A stretch of DNA of 7,415 nucleotides from Candidatus Bathyarchaeota archaeon. Lineage in GTDB: Archaea > Thermoproteota > Bathyarchaeia > Bathyarchaeales > Bathyarchaeaceae. This document shows, in pieces, positions 5,709 to 7,415 of the stretch; within the stretch, counting starts at the first letter, position 1; each line of letters begins with the position of its first letter. Under the pieces are notes generated by a model, which was not told where the DNA came from, made no database searches, and was given only the letters and a program-made list of their open reading frames with translations. The DNA lies in NCBI GenBank assembly GCA_020344715.1, contig CP070828.1, positions 321,490-328,904 of the forward strand. The letters run 5' to 3'. The position numbers were made by a program, and so were the translations under genes.

Positions 5709-6194
5709 ATGATAGATGCACAAACCATCTCCATCGTTATTGCAGCGGCAAGCATAGTGATAGCTACAACATACTATGTCACCATCGTTAGAAATGCGAA
5801 TCGGACGAGACAAGCCCAGCTTTTCACGCAATTCCACAGCAAAGGCATGGACAAAGAGTTGATCAAGGATATGACGGAAATCAACCTGTCTTGGGCATGG
5901 AAGGACGTGGACGAGTTTTTCCAGAAATACGGCCCAGAAACCAACCCTGACGCATGGGCCAAGTTTGTCTCTGTATGGACATACTACGAAGGGGTTGGTA
6001 CACTAGTCAAGAAGAACCTGATAAACGTCGAAATAATACCTGAAATATTGGCCATTGCGATTGTGGATTTCTGGGAGAAAATCCAACCTGTAGCGAATCA
6101 ATACAGCCAGCAACTTCGGCGTCCTCAGGCTTTCGACGGGACCGAAACCCTCTATCGTAAGATTCGGCGGGCAAATGAGCCAACGCGTACTTGA
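5709..6194 (+). CDS. DUF4760-like protein with one N-terminal membrane helix
   Basis: ATG 5709 is preceded by GGAGGA (5696-5701) seven bases upstream, so it is preferred to the in-frame GTG at 5694, which overlaps that site. The 161 residues begin with one membrane helix (about 7-27, TISIVIAAASIVIATTYYV), followed by a helical soluble part: RTRQAQLFTQF, WKDVDEFFQKYGPETNPDAW, YYEGVGTLVKKNLINVE and a basic tail. This arrangement, and the YGPETNP...YYEGxGxLVKK pattern, fits the DUF4760 family of archaeal and bacterial proteins without known function. The soluble part should face the cytoplasm. It follows the flavodoxin by 111 bases with its own Shine-Dalgarno site, so co-transcription is possible but not shown. 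Family assigned from memory of the pattern. Confidence 0.75.
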   Translation: MIDAQTISIVIAAASIVIATTYYVTIVRNANRTRQAQLFTQFHSKGMDKELIKDMTEINLSWAWKDVDEFFQKYGPETNPDAWAKFVSVWTYYEGVGTLVKKNLINVEIIPEILAIAIVDFWEKIQPVANQYSQQLRRPQAFDGTETLYRKIRRANEPTRT

Positions 6195-6363
6195 GCAACA
6201 GAAGATCTGTGAAAGAGATTTGAAGATCAATTTTCTTGATGACGCGAACACCGCCTTTGTTTCTATCAGAGAAGCGTCAGAGCGTGCGCATGGAGCTATT
6301 TATCATCTGAACTGTGATAGGCAATTTTGAAGAATGGAAAGAAGGAATAGTATAGCTTGATCC

Positions 6364-6939
6364 TCAAAACTCCTTGCCGAGTTGATACGCTCTCTCGAGA
6401 TACTTTTTGCGGGTGGCATCATCAACAGCTGAAACTGAATACAGGTATTCAACGTGCGCAGATTTGATTCCGCATGCAGTCATTGTAGGCTTCAGTATAT
6501 TGTTCATCGCATCGCCCAATCCAGTTGCCTTGTAGAATGCCTCTGGGTTACCTGTTGTAAGAATGTAAAGGCCTTTCTCATGCTTGAGGTGTCCGTGCAT
6601 TCCCTCTTTATCTGCAGTCCAAGCAAATCCCCAAGAAAATACTCGCTGGAGCCATCCCTCAAGGATTGCAGGGATAAACCATCCGAGCACTGGTCCAACA
6701 ACGACCAACGCGTCGGCTCTAGCTATTTTCTTCTGCTCGACTTGAACATCGGATGGCATGGGTTTCCCAGTGAATTGAAGGAAGTCCTCAGCTTGAAACC
6801 TTGGATCAAAGTTTATATCATAGAGGTTCGAAACTTCGAATGCGTGCCCGCCGTCTTCGAGCCCTTTGGTGAAGGATTCCAGAACGGCGCCGTTGAATGA
6901 TTTCGGGTTCGGGTGTCCATATACGACCAATACCTTCAT
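6364..6939 (-). CDS. Flavodoxin-fold NAD(P)H-dependent oxidoreductase (Flavodoxin_2 family)
   Basis: The 191-residue protein starts MKVLVVYGHPNPKSFNGAV, the flavin-phosphate loop of the NQO1/MdaB-type family (PF02525). It goes on with ADALVVVGPVLGWFIPAILE (76-95) and WLQRVFSWGFAW (96-107), the flavin-ring and dimer region. TTGNPEAFYKATGLGDAMNN follows around 128-147. Such enzymes are cytoplasmic dimers with FAD or FMN that reduce quinones, azo compounds or other electron acceptors using NAD(P)H. The real substrate cannot be read here. The start at 6939 is supported by GAGGT (6951-6947) seven bases upstream. It faces the DUF4760 gene, with 169 bases between the stops that show no further gene. 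Confidence 0.85.
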   Translation of the reverse strand: MKVLVVYGHPNPKSFNGAVLESFTKGLEDGGHAFEVSNLYDINFDPRFQAEDFLQFTGKPMPSDVQVEQKKIARADALVVVGPVLGWFIPAILEGWLQRVFSWGFAWTADKEGMHGHLKHEKGLYILTTGNPEAFYKATGLGDAMNNILKPTMTACGIKSAHVEYLYSVSAVDDATRKKYLERAYQLGKEF

Positions 6940-6946
6940 CTCTTCT

Positions 6947-6987
6947 ACCTCTCATCTTCATGTAGCAGAGAACACCGGTCATATTTG
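6947..6987 (-). promoter_or_regulatory. Promoter and ribosome site of the oxidoreductase gene
   Basis: CAAATATG on the minus strand (6987-6980) is a TATA-like box. About 26 bases on, near 6957, transcription could start, leaving a leader of under 20 bases that carries GAGGT before the ATG. Confidence 0.5.
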
Positions 6988-7015
6988 AGATTATGCGCGC
7001 AGAAACACTTGACAC

Positions 7016-7235
7016 AACCGACCGGGCCGGTCGCGGCATGCACGGTCGCGGGGTGCCCGATGACGAATGCTCCTATGTTGCCGGGCTGCTAGGGCGCGTA
7101 GCCTTCCTCGGGCTCGGATTTGATCCCGGCGCTGTTTTCTCCGACAAGGTGGACGGACGGGCTTCGGGAAGCGAGGGCGACCAGGAATTCCCCCGGGGCC
7201 GACATACTGGGTTCGGGCGCGCTCGCAAGACTTAA
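7016..7235. other. G+C-rich island without a confirmed gene
   Basis: Base composition jumps here compared with the genes around. It contains the palindrome CGACCGG-G-CCGGTCG (7019-7033), a direct repeat CGGTCGCGG (7028 and 7043) and repeat II copy 3 at its right end. All frames are fairly open, as expected for G+C-rich DNA. The minus frame reading VGENSAGIKSEPEEGYAP, stop TAG at 7091-7089, then NIGAFVIGHPATVHAATGPV and a Cys-rich GCVKCFCAHN has mostly G or C at third positions, so it may be a decayed gene from a G+C-rich source. Alternatively it is a structured RNA; I do not recognise one. Together with 7236-7351, where I see only repeat-flank DNA, it fills the 412 bases between the oxidoreductase and the last gene. 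Confidence 0.4.
7184..7223 (+). repeat. Repeat family II, copy 3
   Basis: AATTCCCCCGGGGCCGACAT followed by ACTGGGTTCGGGCGCGCT resembles 5011-5048 (31 of 38 aligned positions by eye). GGAGTGAT about 20 bases later echoes GTGAGTGAT after copy 2, so the similarity may reach past the core. It lies upstream of the minus-strand oxidoreductase gene, as copy 1 lies upstream of the UbiA gene. Confidence 0.6.
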
Positions 7236-7351
7236 GTCAAGGAGTGATGGACTTCGTTTCGTGAACCACGATGAGGGCATACTCCCACACGCATCCGAAA
7301 GTCCAGTCCCTGGTCGTAGTAATAACGGAAGCTGCACGCAAAGCATAGTCA

Positions 7352-7415
7352 ATGAACCTGCCCTATTGGATTATAGCTCAAGGCGTGAGTCCCCTTGGAA
7401 TCGTGATTGTGGGAC
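7352..7415 (+). CDS. Start of a probable membrane protein, cut by the right edge
   Basis: ATG 7352 opens a frame reading MNLPYWIIAQGVSPLGIVIV to the edge without a stop. The residues look like a short exposed start followed by a membrane helix. A weak TATA-like AGTAATA (7316-7322) lies about 30 bases upstream and there is no Shine-Dalgarno site, as in other leaderless genes here. Only 21 residues are visible, so this could be chance. Confidence 0.45.
   Translation, partial: MNLPYWIIAQGVSPLGIVIVG

Noticed and set aside
7089..7091. Pyrrolysine at TAG
   Set aside because: Only a composition argument supports reading through it. No methylamine methyltransferase or pyl gene is in the window, so it is not annotated.
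6993..7235. Plus-strand 80-codon frame in the G+C-rich island
   Set aside because: No recognisable motif or ribosome site. Its openness follows from few A+T-rich stops, and the minus strand has the better third-position pattern.
7016..7235. RNase P RNA or SRP RNA
   Set aside because: I could not find the conserved GAGGAAAGTCC-type or GGAAG...AGCAGC-type core motifs on either strand.
1..7415. CRISPR array, transposase, integrase or toxin-antitoxin system
   Set aside because: No regularly spaced short repeats and no frame resembling these proteins were seen.

Overview
The window looks like chromosomal DNA of an archaeon of moderate G+C. Several genes have TATA-type boxes 25-30 bp upstream of their starts (minus-strand genes at 3214, 4816 and 6939; plus-strand genes at 881 and 5124), and some transcripts would have almost no leader. 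The gene set also fits uncultured mesophilic archaea: a small SET-domain protein, a UbiA prenyltransferase, a CPBP protease, DUF6326 and DUF4760 proteins and stand-alone flavodoxins. I cannot name the lineage. Bathyarchaeia- or Asgard-like archaea are possible, but this is inference.

Layout. 1-343 (-): 5' part of a SET-domain lysine methyltransferase that runs off the left edge. 352-560: a dispersed repeat, then a tRNA-Glu-like remnant with an intact D, anticodon, T and CCA part but no matching 5' acceptor strand, then a G+C-rich palindrome. 562-810 (+): C-terminal end of a class I SAM methyltransferase whose N-terminal part is missing. 881-1288 (+): DUF6326 membrane protein. 1460-2041 (-): secreted, C-terminally anchored protein. 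2240-3214 (-): UbiA-family prenyltransferase. 3372-3977 (+): four-helix membrane protein. 4000-4816 (-): CPBP intramembrane protease. 5124-5597 (+): flavodoxin. 5709-6194 (+): DUF4760-like protein. 6364-6939 (-): flavodoxin-fold NAD(P)H oxidoreductase. 7016-7235: G+C-rich island. 7352-end (+): start of a membrane protein.

The genes are mostly single-gene units facing in both directions, not one pathway operon; a shared process is not evident. Two are flavodoxin-fold redox proteins and five or more are membrane proteins.

The most unusual content is between the genes. Repeat family I occurs at 352, 2171 and 4953, each time just upstream of a minus-strand gene. Its minus-strand reading keeps the peptide PxGKxEAV with mostly synonymous changes. 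Repeat family II (core TACTGGGTTCG) occurs at 3300, 5011 and 7184. A third pair of similar sequences lies at 1379-1417 and 4908-4949, and a 14-bp promoter word is shared by the DUF6326 and flavodoxin genes. Two genes (SET and CPBP) have their best start codon out of frame by one base with the conserved protein. No complete new defence or mobile system is visible; the best candidates for something undescribed are the intergenic repeat families and the tRNA/methyltransferase junction.
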